Shown here in pieces: positions 33,901 through 45,180 of a stretch of 64,000 bases of DNA (within the stretch, counting starts at the first letter, position 1; every line of letters begins with the position of its first letter). A program made the position numbers and the translations under genes. This DNA comes from Xanthoparmelia taractica (taxonomy: Eukaryota > Ascomycota > Lecanoromycetes > Lecanorales > Parmeliaceae), in contig JANQBS010000034.1 of NCBI GenBank assembly GCA_033085395.1, forward strand, positions 183,254 to 247,253. The letters are read 5' to 3'. The notes under the pieces were generated by a model. It had not been told where the DNA came from and searched no databases. It was given only the letters and a program-made list of their open reading frames with translations.

Positions 33901-35325
33901 GTTTTGACCTACCGGAGGAGGATAAGAAAGTCACCCTCCTTGACGACACCAAGGAAGCGAGCATCGGACCACCTTCCAATCAGCCCTCAACGCCGCCTGT
34001 CGAAACTGGAGAGGTCATGCTCGTCAACAAAAGTGCACAAAAGCCAAGGCCAGAGACTCCCAAGGAAATAGTGCACCGTAGGAGTGCCGAGAGTGTACAG
34101 AGTATAGGAAGTATGAAAAGCTTTAAGAGTGGGGAAAGTACAAGGAGTGATGTCGATAGGCTCATTGAAGCGATTCAAGAGCCGTATACGGTAGCAACAA
34201 AACCCTCAGGGGACAGAGACAACGACGGACGACCAGGGAGTCGTGGAAGTGGTCGAAAGCAAGGTTCATCATCGTCTTCTCGACGACCAATAAGCGGAGT
34301 CATACCAGCGCATTCTGCAAAACTAATAATGACCAGGTCGTCAGACCAAATGCTTCACCAACGGGAAGGGCCCGGACTAGCCCACGTGACTGACTCGAAG
34401 ACTCCTATCAGACCCATTCGTATGCCGGGTGAGACTAGCACAGGCTCTCCAGAACGAGAGCATCCACCTCAAGAATCAGAATTATCGGCACGAACGCCTT
34501 CCCGAGTCTTGTTTGATATTCCTGGCAAGAACGCGAGAGTGGAGCCGCCAAACGCAGAAAGGCTTCACGTGCTGGTTGCGGAAGATGACCCAGTCAACAG
34601 TAAGATGATCAAGAAAAGGTTGGAGAAGGTTGGACATGAAGTCTGCCTGACTATCAACGGCGAAGAATGCTCTAGCACGTATGGAGAAAGACCAGCTTTC
34701 TTTGATGTTGTCCTGATGGACATGCAGGTTTGTTGGCACTCATATTACCCTGGTACTTTTTTACGATGCTAAAACGGGACAATAGATGCCTATTGTGGAC
34801 GGTCTGACCGCAACCAAAATGATTCGATCATTCGAAAAATCATTCTCTGATGGGTTCTTGTCAAAGCGTGCAGCTTTGAACGGCAGGGTACCTATATTTG
34901 CCGTGTCAGCCTCACTGGTTGAGAAGAATCGTCAAGTCTACGTTGATGCAGGCTTCGACGGCTGGATCCTGAAGCCTATCGACTTCAAACGACTGACGGT
35001 AATAATGTTGGGGATTGTAGAAGAGAAAACGCGGGAAAGCTGCCTGTATAAGCCTGGCGAGTGGGAGCAAGGTGGCTGGTTCGCCAAACAACAACCTGAT
35101 ATTTTCACCTCATCTACGAAGCCCTCAGCCAAGGCGCCTGTCTCATCCTCGAAAAAGCGCGAGTCATACCCTGCCCAGGCGAAAGAAGACTCAACGGACA
35201 AAGAACGAGAACGGCTCAGCCAGCTTGACAACGATGCCGTTCACGCCGACTCTGTACCGCAGAATCCGGGGCGCTCTGGTTCCATGCAGTATGCCACCGA
35301 GTCAAGTGGCGGAAAGGAATCCTGA
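30930..35325 (+). CDS. fphA: Fungal phytochrome, hybrid histidine kinase
   Basis: Two exons, 30930-34727 and 34786-35325, about 1445 residues. N-terminal extension begins MSPSATDRVFPIRSVVSVDP. Photosensory core: PAS with the chromophore Cys just before EDEPIHIPGAVQGFG; GAF with FPASDIPKQARDLY and MSPIHIKYLANMAVRASMS; PHY. Then HisKA with phospho-accepting His in SAHEVRTPLNAI, HATPase with a GLGLALV box, a long disordered linker, and a receiver domain (LVAEDDPVNS, Asp in VVLMDMQMP, Lys in WILKPIDF). It senses red/far-red light with biliverdin and feeds the SakA/Hog1 route in Aspergillus. The 58-base intron cuts the receiver right after the phospho-Asp strand. Start chosen at the first in-frame ATG; the open frame continues upstream without ATG. 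Confidence 0.93.
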
Positions 35326-36495
35326 AAGCGGACTCCGAATATCATACTCTATACTTCATCCTCCCGATTCACATTGTTGAGTCTAGGCATGACCTGAGCA
35401 GAAACCCGACCTCGACTACTATTCCGGACGGACGTGACACATTGCCGTCAATATTGGATATGCTCATGCGTCACTCGAGTTTGTTACCTCTTGACTTCAT
35501 ATTCCGCCAACTTTGGAGGCATCGTCACAGCGAGGCGTTAATTTAGAGCAATGTATCCAGCAGGGTATACTGTGACGTACAAGACGCTGATCATGGGCCC
35601 GAGCGTGCGTGTGTTTCCGATACCGTAGGTAAAGTGATTTGTACTTGTACATACTTTGATAGATGCATGAAGCAGTACAGTAGAAAGAAAGGAAGGAAAA
35701 TGAATGGTTGAGAGGTATTTTTTGTGGGATTTGTCTAGCTGCATGAGAGTGTGGCATGAAACGAGCTGAGGGCTTTCCCCCTTGAAACGGAAATCTTGCG
35801 CTTGGATGCAGGTCGCATAAAAGTAAAGTAGGAAGTAGATTGAAACGACAATTTGCCACGTGGGCAGATAGTAGATAATCGCATGGAAGATTAAAACAAG
35901 GGGAAGGATCTTGGGGGGAGATGCTGCGTGACTGGGTAAAGAGTTGATGACTGATTTCTGATTTCCACCAATCTTCAAGCACCAGAAGCTTTAAAGGGGG
36001 GGGGGGGGGGAAGGGGGGGTTGTTCCGTTATTTGGGGGCCAGGTTATAGCGTGTCGTCAGCCCAGAACTTCCCTTGCTCGGGGCTGATCCCTACCGCCTT
36101 CAAAAAATATGAAATGCCACCATCAAAAGCCCCCGTACCGCCATTTCTAAGGTTACATCCCATTGGTCTCTTTTTCCTCGTGGCCTCAAAAGTGTTCCCT
36201 CCCCACCATCCACCCCCAAAGACACCCCCAAAAAGAAAACAAGAGCTGGACCTTAACACTGTTGGAAATGATTACAACTCCACAATAATAATATGGGAAT
36301 CGCAAGTAGTCAATAGAGCAGAGCAGAGCAGAGCATTGACATACAGTAACCTGCTCTCTCAACCTTGATTGACATTCTTTCTGAGTGCCGCCTTACGCTT
36401 CGCCAAACCGCAAACCCCCTACTACGGTAGCTACTGCAGCTCAAAAGGAATCAATGCATCTTACTCATCTTCCTTCAACACTTTGAGAAGCTTCA
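35326..36495. other. Intergenic with poly-G tract
   Basis: No gene recognised. Contains the G tract listed next and the upstream region of the YANK-type kinase. Confidence 0.4.
35996..36019. repeat. Poly-G tract
   Basis: About 15 G, two A, then 7 G. Such a run is prone to length error in assembly and may form a quadruplex; no gene depends on it. Confidence 0.85.
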
Positions 36496-38561
36496 ATGGG
36501 CAATTCCAATGGCAAGCCCGTTGTCTTCACCGATGAAGGTCAGCTTCCCCAATTCCCCAATCTCTGATTCCATCAGCAACCCACAGCATCAAGTTATCGT
36601 CCCCCCCTCTGCACACACTCGAACCTTCAAGGTTGGCACGTACGCTGACACTACCTCCTCTGACAGTCAACCTCAATCATTTTCGACTCCTGCGAGTGGT
36701 GGGAAAAGGTGCATTCGGAAAGGTTCGCATCGTCGAGCGAAAGGATACCGGCTTGACCTTCGCCCTAAAATATATCCGTAAAGATGAAGGTTAGCATAGA
36801 CTATGTGGGACCAATCGGTAGCGTACGGGCAACGCTTACATCAAGTACAGTGGTACGGTCGGAGAGCGTACGAAATATCATCAGGGAGCGGAGGATGCTG
36901 GAACACCTCAATCATGCCTTCCTTTGCAACTTGCGCTACAGCTTTCAGGACATTGAATATTTGTGAGCCTACCACTCCCAGATCCCCCTATCGTTGCCAT
37001 ACGTGGTCTGACGTGGTGGCAGATACATTGTTGTAGATCTAATGAATGGCGGCGACTTACGATTTCATATCTCACGAAAAACCTTCACGGAAGACGCGGT
37101 ACGGTTCTGGATGGCCGAACTCGGCTGCGCATTACGATATATTCATGGGCAGGGTATTGTGCATAGGGATCTCAAACCAGATAACGTCTTACTGGACTCT
37201 GACGGCCATGTACATCTTGCCGATTTTGTACGTGGGCATGATGTTTCGAAGCTAGCCGTGGAGAGATACTAACGGAACGCAGAACGTTGCGTCCGAATAC
37301 AAACCGGATAAGCCTTTACATAGCAAATCTGGGACACTTGCATACCTTGCACCGGAAGTCTACGCTGGCACGGGGTACTTGACCGAAGTCGATTGGTGGT
37401 CGTTGGGAGTCACGTTTTATGAATGCATTTATAACAAGGTTCGTCTACCCTCTGACGGGCAACATGGCGTATCTGACGTTTGGTAGCGACCGTTCTCTTC
37501 GCATGGGCACGAAAAGCTGGAAAAGGAAATCCTGAAAGCCTCGCCCAATTATCCTGTGACTCAACCGCCAGTCTCTATACCATGTATACACGCCATGCAA
37601 TCATTGTTGGAGAAAGACACTCGAAAGAGAATAGGGGCGACGGGATTCAACACCTTCACAGATCACTCCTTCTTCCGGCGAATCGACTTTGAAGCTCTCG
37701 AGAAGAAGCAGATCCGGCCAGTATTTGTACCGTCTAGCGAAAAGACGAACTTCGACGCGACATACGACCTGGAAGAGCTACTGCTAGAGGAGGCGCCCCT
37801 TGAAGCAAGAGCAAGGCGGCAAAAGCCGAGGGTACAACTCAAAGAGGATGCAACAGACAAGGAAATCCGCACGGATGAGCTGCATCGAATGATAGAAACT
37901 TTGTTCGAGCCTTTCGATTATACCACCGTAACGTACTTCATCCCATTTCCGTTTCGGATCCTTCACTTTTTCCAACCCCCATCTGACCCTATCTAGTGAC
38001 TACAAAGGTTTCGTGGACGCCCCCTCCGAAGTTGAATCTTCCCTCGACATTCTCGATCACGCCAACACCACCACGGCAGCCTCCAAACACAGCACGGATG
38101 ACCCAGATCTTGACCGTGTCGTCACGAAATCTCATCTCAGCGGCTCCCCCAACGGTTCTCCACCCATGACCACCCATGGTCAGGCGGTGCTCTCAAACCA
38201 CTCAGAATACTATCCCGCAAATGAAAATCTCGCAGGGCAGGGCGTCCCGAGCCCGGCTTCTCATCCTACTTCGCCGCCTCAAGGGCGACCACCGCCAAGA
38301 AGTGCGGGTGCGTCAAGAGGAGGTGGGCTTCAGGCTGTTACTAATGATGACGGGAACACGTGGGAGGGCTCGAACAAGAAAGGAACAAGGGCTCATAATG
38401 GGAGTACCGAGGCCAGGGAAGGAGGGAGAAGCACCAAGGGGAAACCGAATGGGATGTTGGGCTTCCTGTCAAGGAAGAAGGGCAGGGAGAGGAGCCCGAA
38501 ACCGATGGAGGCAGGGGTGTTGGGGAAGGAGGGGGCGAGAGTTGTGGTTGGGGGTCGATAA
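36496..38561 (+). CDS. AGC/YANK-type serine/threonine kinase
   Basis: Seven exons (36496-36538, 36667-36789, 36851-36962, 37023-37227, 37283-37438, 37487-37932, 37997-38561) sum to 549 codons. It starts MGNSNGKPVVFTDE, a probable N-myristoylation site. Kinase core: GKGAFGKV loop, ALKYIRKDE, HRDLKPDNVLL, ADFNVAS (DFN in place of DFG), APEVYAG and VDWWSLGV. Then EELLLEEAPLEARARRQKPR, the C-terminal block of the fungal STK32/YANK group. The Asp-Phe-Asn motif is usual in that group. The last exon is a disordered Pro/Ser/Lys tail. The last donor (AC|GTACTT) is chosen on frame; the ACC|GTAACG site would shift frame. Physiological role in fungi is not established. Confidence 0.9.
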
Positions 38562-39169
38562 GATTTACCCCCAAGGGACGCACGGGGAGCCATCAGGGAT
38601 CGATAATGGAGTGCAGGGGGTTGGAGTGGGCGGATGTATGCTGCATAAAGAATCTCGACTACGTGGTTGTCTGTCTGTCTGTCTGTCTGTCTACAAGGGT
38701 CTCGTCTGGTCTTTCTTCGCTCTCGGCATCGTATTTGGGAAACATGCCTAAGCCGAGAACGCGACATACGGTGTTTGGTGCAAATAGGCTGGTCTGTCTG
38801 TCTGATTGATTGATTGATTGATTGATTGATGTATTCTTATATCTATTCATGTGTTTTCCGCTTCGCTCGCTCGCTCGCGTTGGGGTGGGGGGGGGGCGCG
38901 CCGGGGGATAGGGGGGGGAGGGGGAGGGGGGATGAACTAAATACCACTTTTATAGCGTGTGTATGCGCGTTTATTCTTTATAGGAATACTTGGGTGTGGG
39001 GAATACATGAATAAAATGTGAAGAAGTCAAATGGAGGGTGTCTCGATTGATTGATTGATTGTCAATTGATGCTTTGGGTACCTATGTCGTGGATCATGAT
39101 TGATGTCTTGATAATGTATCAATGCTTTCATTGATGTATTGTAGTCATGCTATCATGTAAGCTCCAGTG
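38562..39169. other. 3'-3' spacer with microsatellites
   Basis: Between convergent genes. Contains GTCT repeats (about 38668-38692), TGAT repeats (about 38803-38831), CGCT repeats (about 38862-38877) and two G-rich runs up to 38930. No gene. Confidence 0.6.
38668..38831. repeat. Cluster of tetranucleotide microsatellites
   Basis: Six GTCT units near 38670 and seven TGAT units near 38805, with further units of GATT at about 39045-39060. Likely polymorphic. Confidence 0.85.
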
Positions 39170-40870
39170 CTACCGAATATTCCAAGGCGGTTTCGCCCAC
39201 GGCGCCCTTGTAGGCGGCGGCATCGACTGCGTATTACCAGGAGCAGTAGCAGTAGCATTCGCATCGCCGCCGCCCGCTGCTTTGGAAGGTACGTCATCAC
39301 TAGCAGCCGAAACCCCAGCTTCTCTCCTCGAGCTCGGCTGGGGAAACCTACTGGGCGGCAGTACTGCACCACCACCTGCTGCTGCTGATTGCCTACTCGT
39401 CGGCCGCGGCGCCGCAGCAGTCCCGGATTCGGCGGCTGATGAGGGCGTTCCTTTGCTTGTTCGTGGAGCCGCTGTGGCCGCGTCGTCCCCCGGATCAAGC
39501 ATTGCGGGGGGGCCGCGAGCCCAGGGCGCTGCGGTGCCGATGGGAGGGTTAGGAGGGTTGGTCGTCTGGGGTAAGGGTGGACTTGCTCCTGTATTAGTGG
39601 TACCTGGCACGCTGGTTGCTGGCTTTGCCCATGGCGCCTGTGTGCCCGGTTGAAGAGGCGCGCGAGGCGCTGCGATTTTCTCAGCTGCCGACGAGGCGAA
39701 CCCGTCTCTCACGGGCTGGCTGGCCGCGTGCACCGACGAAGGGGGCGGCGCGGCGTCCGGGTCCGGGTCGAAGCTGAAGAGGGAGCCGAAGCGGAAATGC
39801 TGCACGACGGGGAACTTTGCCAGGACCTCGGCGTCGTACATTTTCAGCATGCCCTTGTTGATCTTACCCCAGCCGGCGCGCACGCCCGAAATGTCGTACA
39901 GCATCGGCGAGTGCTCCCAAAATGGGCCCCTTTTCACGTCGTGGATGAAGCCGATGGCGCCGAAATAGAGGTTTCGGTGCCGTTGGCGGTCGACGGCGGC
40001 GGGTTTGGCGACGTCGGCGGGGTCGGGGGCGGAAGGGAGGGATCCTTCGAGGGGAGTAAGGTCGGAGGGGGAGATGGGCGGGCCGTACTGAGCGCTGCCG
40101 AGGATGTAGGGGATGAAGGAGTGGTCGTCTAGGCCCCATACGCCGTGGGAGCCGGCGGGTTCGAGGGTGTAGGTGAGGATGAGGCGGCGGATTAGGGAGA
40201 GGTAGGGGACTATGAGGCCGAGAACTATGGCCCTTTCTTTATTTCCTGGGGCGTTGGAAGGTTTATTGGGGGAGCTGAAGCCGCCGAGTTTCCATATGCA
40301 GCCTAGGAATGCGAGAAAGGAGAGTTCGTGGCCGGAACCGTAGTCGAGGCGCTGCGATGAGCCAAAGCTACCGAGGAAGTAGGATGAGAGCTCCGATTCA
40401 GCTGTGATATCTGAATCGTGTGGGTACTGCAGAGTAGACTCTGGTAGATGCTTTTTCAACAGATCCGAGGTTCGGTCTTCGACCATCTGATACCATTTCT
40501 TGAAACTCGCGTTACCAAATCGACGAGGACCAGGGTCTGGCGGTACCTCGTCTATTATGCGATCGAGTTCCTCAAGCAAGTGTCTGAGATTGTGCACGGA
40601 CTCTGAGAATTCTACTGCTTGAGAATCCAAGTCCCATGTTTGGACTCGTTTTTGAGGTGATGGAGAAAGATCTTGAATGTATGAAGGAAACATTGCTCGA
40701 TTGAGCTGAAGTAGAAAAGTCATTATATCGCCGTACGCTTTTGAGACAAGGAAAGCAGAAACATCTTGGCCTTCATTGATTTTCTTGAGTGGACTCATGA
40801 ATGTGTGCGGTTGAGTATGGCTCAAGAGCTCTAATGAAGGCGCATCTGAAGCTCTATCGATGTCTGACAT
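39170..40870 (-). CDS. RRD1: Protein phosphatase 2A activator (PTPA), Rrd1 type
   Basis: Intronless, 566 residues. The PTPA fold occupies residues 20-365: ISKAYGDI-type first helix, PRRFGNASFKKWY, SYFLGSFGSSQRLDYGSGHELSF, HGVWGLDDHSFIPYI and GPFWEHSPMLYDIS. PTPA is a peptidyl-prolyl isomerase that, with ATP, activates the PP2A catalytic subunit; Rrd1 forms act in the nucleus and in rapamycin and stress responses. All core motifs are intact. The tail after residue 370 is Ala/Pro/Ser-rich and carries three APWAK or APWAR motifs, the last near the C-terminus. Base composition of the tail is very GC-rich on this strand. ATG at 40870 agrees with the family start. Confidence 0.93.
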   Translation of the reverse strand: MSDIDRASDAPSLELLSHTQPHTFMSPLKKINEGQDVSAFLVSKAYGDIMTFLLQLNRAMFPSYIQDLSPSPQKRVQTWDLDSQAVEFSESVHNLRHLLEELDRIIDEVPPDPGPRRFGNASFKKWYQMVEDRTSDLLKKHLPESTLQYPHDSDITAESELSSYFLGSFGSSQRLDYGSGHELSFLAFLGCIWKLGGFSSPNKPSNAPGNKERAIVLGLIVPYLSLIRRLILTYTLEPAGSHGVWGLDDHSFIPYILGSAQYGPPISPSDLTPLEGSLPSAPDPADVAKPAAVDRQRHRNLYFGAIGFIHDVKRGPFWEHSPMLYDISGVRAGWGKINKGMLKMYDAEVLAKFPVVQHFRFGSLFSFDPDPDAAPPPSSVHAASQPVRDGFASSAAEKIAAPRAPLQPGTQAPWAKPATSVPGTTNTGASPPLPQTTNPPNPPIGTAAPWARGPPAMLDPGDDAATAAPRTSKGTPSSAAESGTAAAPRPTSRQSAAAGGGAVLPPSRFPQPSSRREAGVSAASDDVPSKAAGGGDANATATAPGNTQSMPPPTRAPWAKPPWNIR

Positions 40871-40941
40871 CTTGGTCGCAGAGTCTTGAATGTCACGGGC
40901 GTACAGTCACTCCTTGTAACTCTTTGTAACTCTTTACGTAC

Positions 40942-41100
40942 TCAGACCAATACCGATGGCATCAAACTCTTGAGGGTTGATCAAGTTCAATGTCGTTGGT
41001 AGGCGTAGAACGGGTTACTCACCAATATGGCAGCTTTAGACGAGAGTCCGAGTGCCAAGAAGACAGAAATCTTCCCCAGCGCCGAGCGCCGCCCTATTTA
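40942..41100 (+). pseudogene. Remnant of the 5' end of the AT-hook gene at 49.3 kb
   Basis: Starts with promoter sequence shared with 49159-49257, then an ATG at 41028 followed by MAALDESPSAK, matching MATIDESPSAK at 49258. After about 11 codons the frame diverges and ends at a TAA near 41100. Nothing like the rest of the gene follows. It is a diverged, truncated duplicate that forms the left direct repeat around the ankyrin gene pair. Confidence 0.7.
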
Positions 41101-41333
41101 ACTCACGATTTATTAAGCGAAAATTCAGTTGTATTAATAACAGCACACCAACCAAATCAATCCTTCAATCATTCAATAAACTCCATATCTTACAACACTC
41201 TAATCCATGAAGGCATGGTAAAGTCTAGTTCCAACTGCTTCCTTAGCTGAAATCATGCTGTGCGATTGATACATGAGACTCCTCAAACTCTCATACAAAG
41301 ACACGGAAAATCTGCGGCATGAGCGTCTTTAAA

Positions 41334-43588
41334 CTAACGGGATCGAGCAGTACTAAGGACAAAATACGCCGCCAGACAAATGACGAAGACAGCGACCATG
41401 GCAGGACTCATATTATCCACCCCTCTGTCAACAACCTTCTTCCATCTGTCAGAGCGCCCAGGTGTCAACCGGCTGCCTGACACAGTGGTTATGGCGGCGT
41501 CTCCCCCTAATGACAGGCCATATTCTGACTGTAGATAGTTCACAACTGGATGTGCACCATGATGATGAGCCAAATGAAGCGGAGTCATTCCGTCTACGTC
41601 TTTGGCCTCCATCTCTCGTTCGCCTGCAAGTGCAAGCACTCGCTTGACTGCTTCAACATTGCCATGGAGCGCTGCTTGGTGGAGGACGCTTCGGTGCTGC
41701 TGGTCCTTTCTGAGGATATTTATCCCACCTTTTTGCAACTCGTTCATGACGTCTATCCTTCTGCTCTCTGCGGCGTAGTGAAACGCTGTCTGTCCGTTGT
41801 AATCAGCTCTATTTATATCGTTAACCGACATCAAACTTAGAAAGTATTTGACCAGCTCGATGTTTCCTCGTCGTGCAGCATAATGCAGCGGTGTCCTACC
41901 ATCATCATCTCGAGCGGTAATAGCAGACATATCAGACAAGCATGCCCTAGCGTCTCTGGCTTTGGACCTGCTGGACCACGCGAGATAATGGAGTACTGTA
42001 CGCCCTATACTATTCTTCGTGGTTGCTTCTAGATACTCACCATGACATAGTATCACTCTGCTGAAAACATCATTGAAAAAGGTATGAAGGGGACCGCTAC
42101 CATCGATACAAGAGTGGTTTATATCGGCGCCCTTATCGATCAACAGCCTTGAGATATTGTAGTCGGTTGAGTGCGCAATGGCAAAATATAGAGGTGTCCT
42201 ATAACGTTGGCAAAGTCGTATCTTAGTTGGGAGGACTCGATACACTTACTCGCCATCGTCATTCGGCATATTCGCATTCAATCCCCTTCTCAAGAGATAC
42301 TCAACGAGCTGGTAGTTATTCGTCCGGGCAGCAATCTGTTTAGTATTAAAAGACCAAAGATATCTAAAAATGGATAAACTAACATGTAAAAGGTTGGTAC
42401 CATCCGAATACATATCGTTCAGTGATGCCTTTCCCGTTCTAAACAAGTCTTCCATAGTGGCGATATCTCCGTTGCGAGTCAACCTCCAAATCGGAGCAGA
42501 ATTGGGGACTATCCTTGGGAATGAGATGTTCCATCGGAGCGAAAAGCTAAGACACTGTTGTGGCTGCTTCATTGCGTACAGTGTAAAAACCATCCTGCTC
42601 AGTAAATACAATGGTAATCGGACCGCTATGTTGAAGCCCCAGTAGCCATTAGAAGACACCTCATAGTTCTCTCCTTGCTGTTTCGAGAATCGTTTTACGA
42701 ATAGCGGACCGAAGTGCAATGCCAAGGAACCACATCTTGCTTCATAATAATAGGAATACTTGCTTTTGACAGAGGAAGGCTCCATGAAGTTTTCTAAAAA
42801 TGCCATTGATGTGCTACAATTGGCATACTGGTCAAGAGGCTGAGGCATTAAACTTGTCTTTTGTTGGGCTGGGTCAAAAGGTAGGCCAGGGTACATGCTA
42901 ACACCTTCTTTCGTTTGATGCGTCGATTTTGTACGAATGACCTCGTTGTGTGTAAATGTTGTTGCAATCAGTCCTGAAGAAGAAGAAATGCGAACGGCCT
43001 GTGGTAATGACGCATGTTGATCGCCACGTATATTTAGTGCTGGTGGTTGCCTAGCTGTCTGGGATGACTGAGGTAGAGAAGGTGACATCGGTTGGGGAAT
43101 GCTGATGTTTCTTAAATCTTGTCAGACCCAACTCACTAATCAATAAAGATGATCAGCACAGACATGAGTACTAGCATAAGCTCAGAGGAAAAGATAGTAT
43201 GATAAAGATGTACGCGATCGAGAAATTTTCTCAGCCATTGTTCCGAAGATAATGACCAAACGACCCTTGCCCAAGTCTTGGTGCTTCTATCTTCACGAAA
43301 TCTTTCACGAATTTTGCGAAGTCTCGCCTCGATAGCCACAAAGTCGGCCAACCATTCTGGAAGCAAAGCCGAGAACTCTTGGGTGAGCTGAAATGCCGAT
43401 GGGTTCTTCGTGTGTAAATCCTGGATTTTGCGAAGCCCAGCGTATAAAGCCTGGAGAGCTAGATGGTGGTACTTGATATCATTCGGAGCAGCGGAACAGC
43501 TTCGAAGAAAACTAGAAATAAATAGACAAGACCGACCCAATAACCCGGCGACTGTTACAGCGCTTGCTGTCACAGAAAGTGGGTCCAT
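41334..43588 (-). CDS. Ankyrin-repeat protein with fungal NLR-type N-terminal domain and C-terminal membrane anchor
   Basis: Four exons (43588-43137, 43101-42384, 42335-42250, 42198-41334), 706 residues. It begins MDPLSVTASAVTVAGLLG, the hallmark of the N-terminal helical domain found in fungal STAND/NLR-like proteins. There is no NACHT or NB-ARC P-loop. Six or so ankyrin repeats follow (LLH-IAARTNNYQLVEYLL, GRTPLHYAARRGNIELVKYFL, GQTAFHYAAESRRIDVM), and the last helix AVFVICLAAYFVL is a tail anchor. Removing 48 in-frame bases (42383-42336) restores the first ankyrin repeat, confirming that intron. Intron 1 would be only 35 bases, unusually short, so that junction is less sure. Role: probably recognition or signalling; unproven. 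It is divergent from a kinase/ankyrin gene. Confidence 0.75.
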
Positions 43589-43796
43589 GACCCGTAGCCT
43601 GGCAATGCCCTGCGATCGATTTCCAAAAGAGCTTATTTCAGTAGTGAAGAATGATAGAAACAACGATGGTCTGTGGAGGACGGCTGTGTTTTTAAGACCT
43701 CATAGCTACCCAAGAGTAGATAGCCCATATCAGCATAAAGGTTGTCGAAGATGATCTAGAACACTCCATCACCTCATCAAGAAGTGTAGTACTTCG

Positions 43797-44057
43797 TTAC
43801 AAGAGAACGGTGCGTGGAGATAACTGGACAACGCAAAGGCTGCAAGCATGAGACCCAAGGCGGGGCAAAAGCTGCAACACTAATTCGCTCGCTGCGTTCA
43901 TAGCCTTGCAGTAGTCCAACACACCTCGTACAACCCAAAGTCTGTTTTCAGAGACTGGAATATATTGAAGTTCGCCCCGGTTCGGACATTTACCATCCAT
44001 ATTCTCCCCCAGGAAACAGCCATATAACATCATGCCTCGTCCAGCAACGCCCAGCAA
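43797..44057 (-). CDS. Possible small exon or gene fragment
   Basis: An 86-codon frame (start ATG 44057) with plausible helix (AMNAASELVLQLLPRLG) and four Cys. No family recognised, no clear promoter or upstream exon. It may be chance. Confidence 0.2.
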   Translation of the reverse strand: MLGVAGRGMMLYGCFLGENMDGKCPNRGELQYIPVSENRLWVVRGVLDYCKAMNAASELVLQLLPRLGSHACSLCVVQLSPRTVLL

Positions 44058-44772
44058 CTGCCAAAGACTTGCAGAGTATGCTCTAGGAGATGAGATCTGG
44101 TATCTACGCCACGGTAAGCCGTTTTGCCTAAATTACTGAACCACCATCGCTGATATAGCCCGATAGGCAGGTGGAGGAAAGGCAGGGTAACAAAAATTGG
44201 TGGCACTAGTGATGGGACGAAACGTTACGTTGTAAGTATTCAGTTCTTTATCAATGAAAATTTGGGCTGACGGTGAAAGGTAATGGATTTGGAAGACGGT
44301 AGAGGAACAATAAACCATGCGACTGTAGATGACATGCGCAAGTAAGTACCAAGTGATGGCCTGTCAGTGAGGAGAGTATCCAGGATGAGCAGTGCAGGAG
44401 CGTCATTTAGTGGAAGAGGAGAAGCAGAGTCTGTGTTTACAACATACTACCGTGAAGGCTGTGCAAGACATATTGATGAATTTCAAAATACCATCTTTAG
44501 GGCAGACAGTGATCACTGATGGTTTTTAACGGTATTGGGTCCGATTCCTAATGGCGCTGGTACAAAGGTGCAGCTGTTCTTATTTTCCTGAGTCTGAATA
44601 AGTAGTAAGCGGGATATGCTGTATGGCCACAAGTGTCTCAGAAGCGGATCTGAGTAATGTCTCGTTATCCGTCTTCCATTCTCATATCATGCAAATGAAA
44701 CCAAGTAGTCTCACAAGATAAATCATTCCACATTATCAGCATTGATACAATTTTTGGGGCGATGATTATCCT

Positions 44773-44812
44773 ATCCGCTGGTAAGATGGGTCCAGAAATG
44801 CTACCAGCGGAT
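44773..44812. repeat. Perfect 11-bp inverted repeat
   Basis: ATCCGCTGGTA at 44773-44783 and its exact complement at 44802-44812, with 18 bases between. Could be a hairpin, a dimeric protein-binding site or part of a small element end. Confidence 0.85.
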
Positions 44813-45180
44813 GGGATAGACTTTGACAGGCTGTATAGACTCAAAAGAACAGCCAATGGGATACTCACGGATGCCGAGACTTCGGTTGCCGTATGCAGTG
44901 ATGCCCTAATGAAGAAAAGATGCATGTATTGACATGTTCAAGAGAGCAGCTTTCACAAGCCAAAAGATACCTTGGTAAATACGATCATAACAGCCTTGTG
45001 AATAGCTGTTGCCTGGCGGGTAGATACCCGTACTCTTTCACCGGCCTGTAGTCGAAGACAGGTAGCCTGAAAGAGGGTTACGCTCGCATACACCCTTCTC
45101 TGTGAATGCATCTTTACTACCTTCAAAGATAACAGCGAGGAACATTCTCAAATGCTATTTGTGTGACCCGTCATCCCGCG

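Larger units (their letters stand above)
43589..45180. other. Divergent intergenic region of the two ankyrin genes
   Basis: 1.6 kb. It has a perfect 11-bp inverted repeat, a possible small minus-strand frame (43797-44057) and splice-like exon scraps near 44880-45010 on the minus strand, none forming a recognisable gene. Confidence 0.4.

Noticed and set aside
36509..36781. 90-codon frame starting MASPLSSPMKVSF
   Set aside because: Reads through the first intron of the YANK-type kinase in the wrong frame; the MGNSNGK start with splicing restores the conserved kinase N-terminus.
39147..40132. Long plus-strand frames opposite PTPA
   Set aside because: GC-rich third positions of the PTPA gene open the antisense frames; no independent coding signature.
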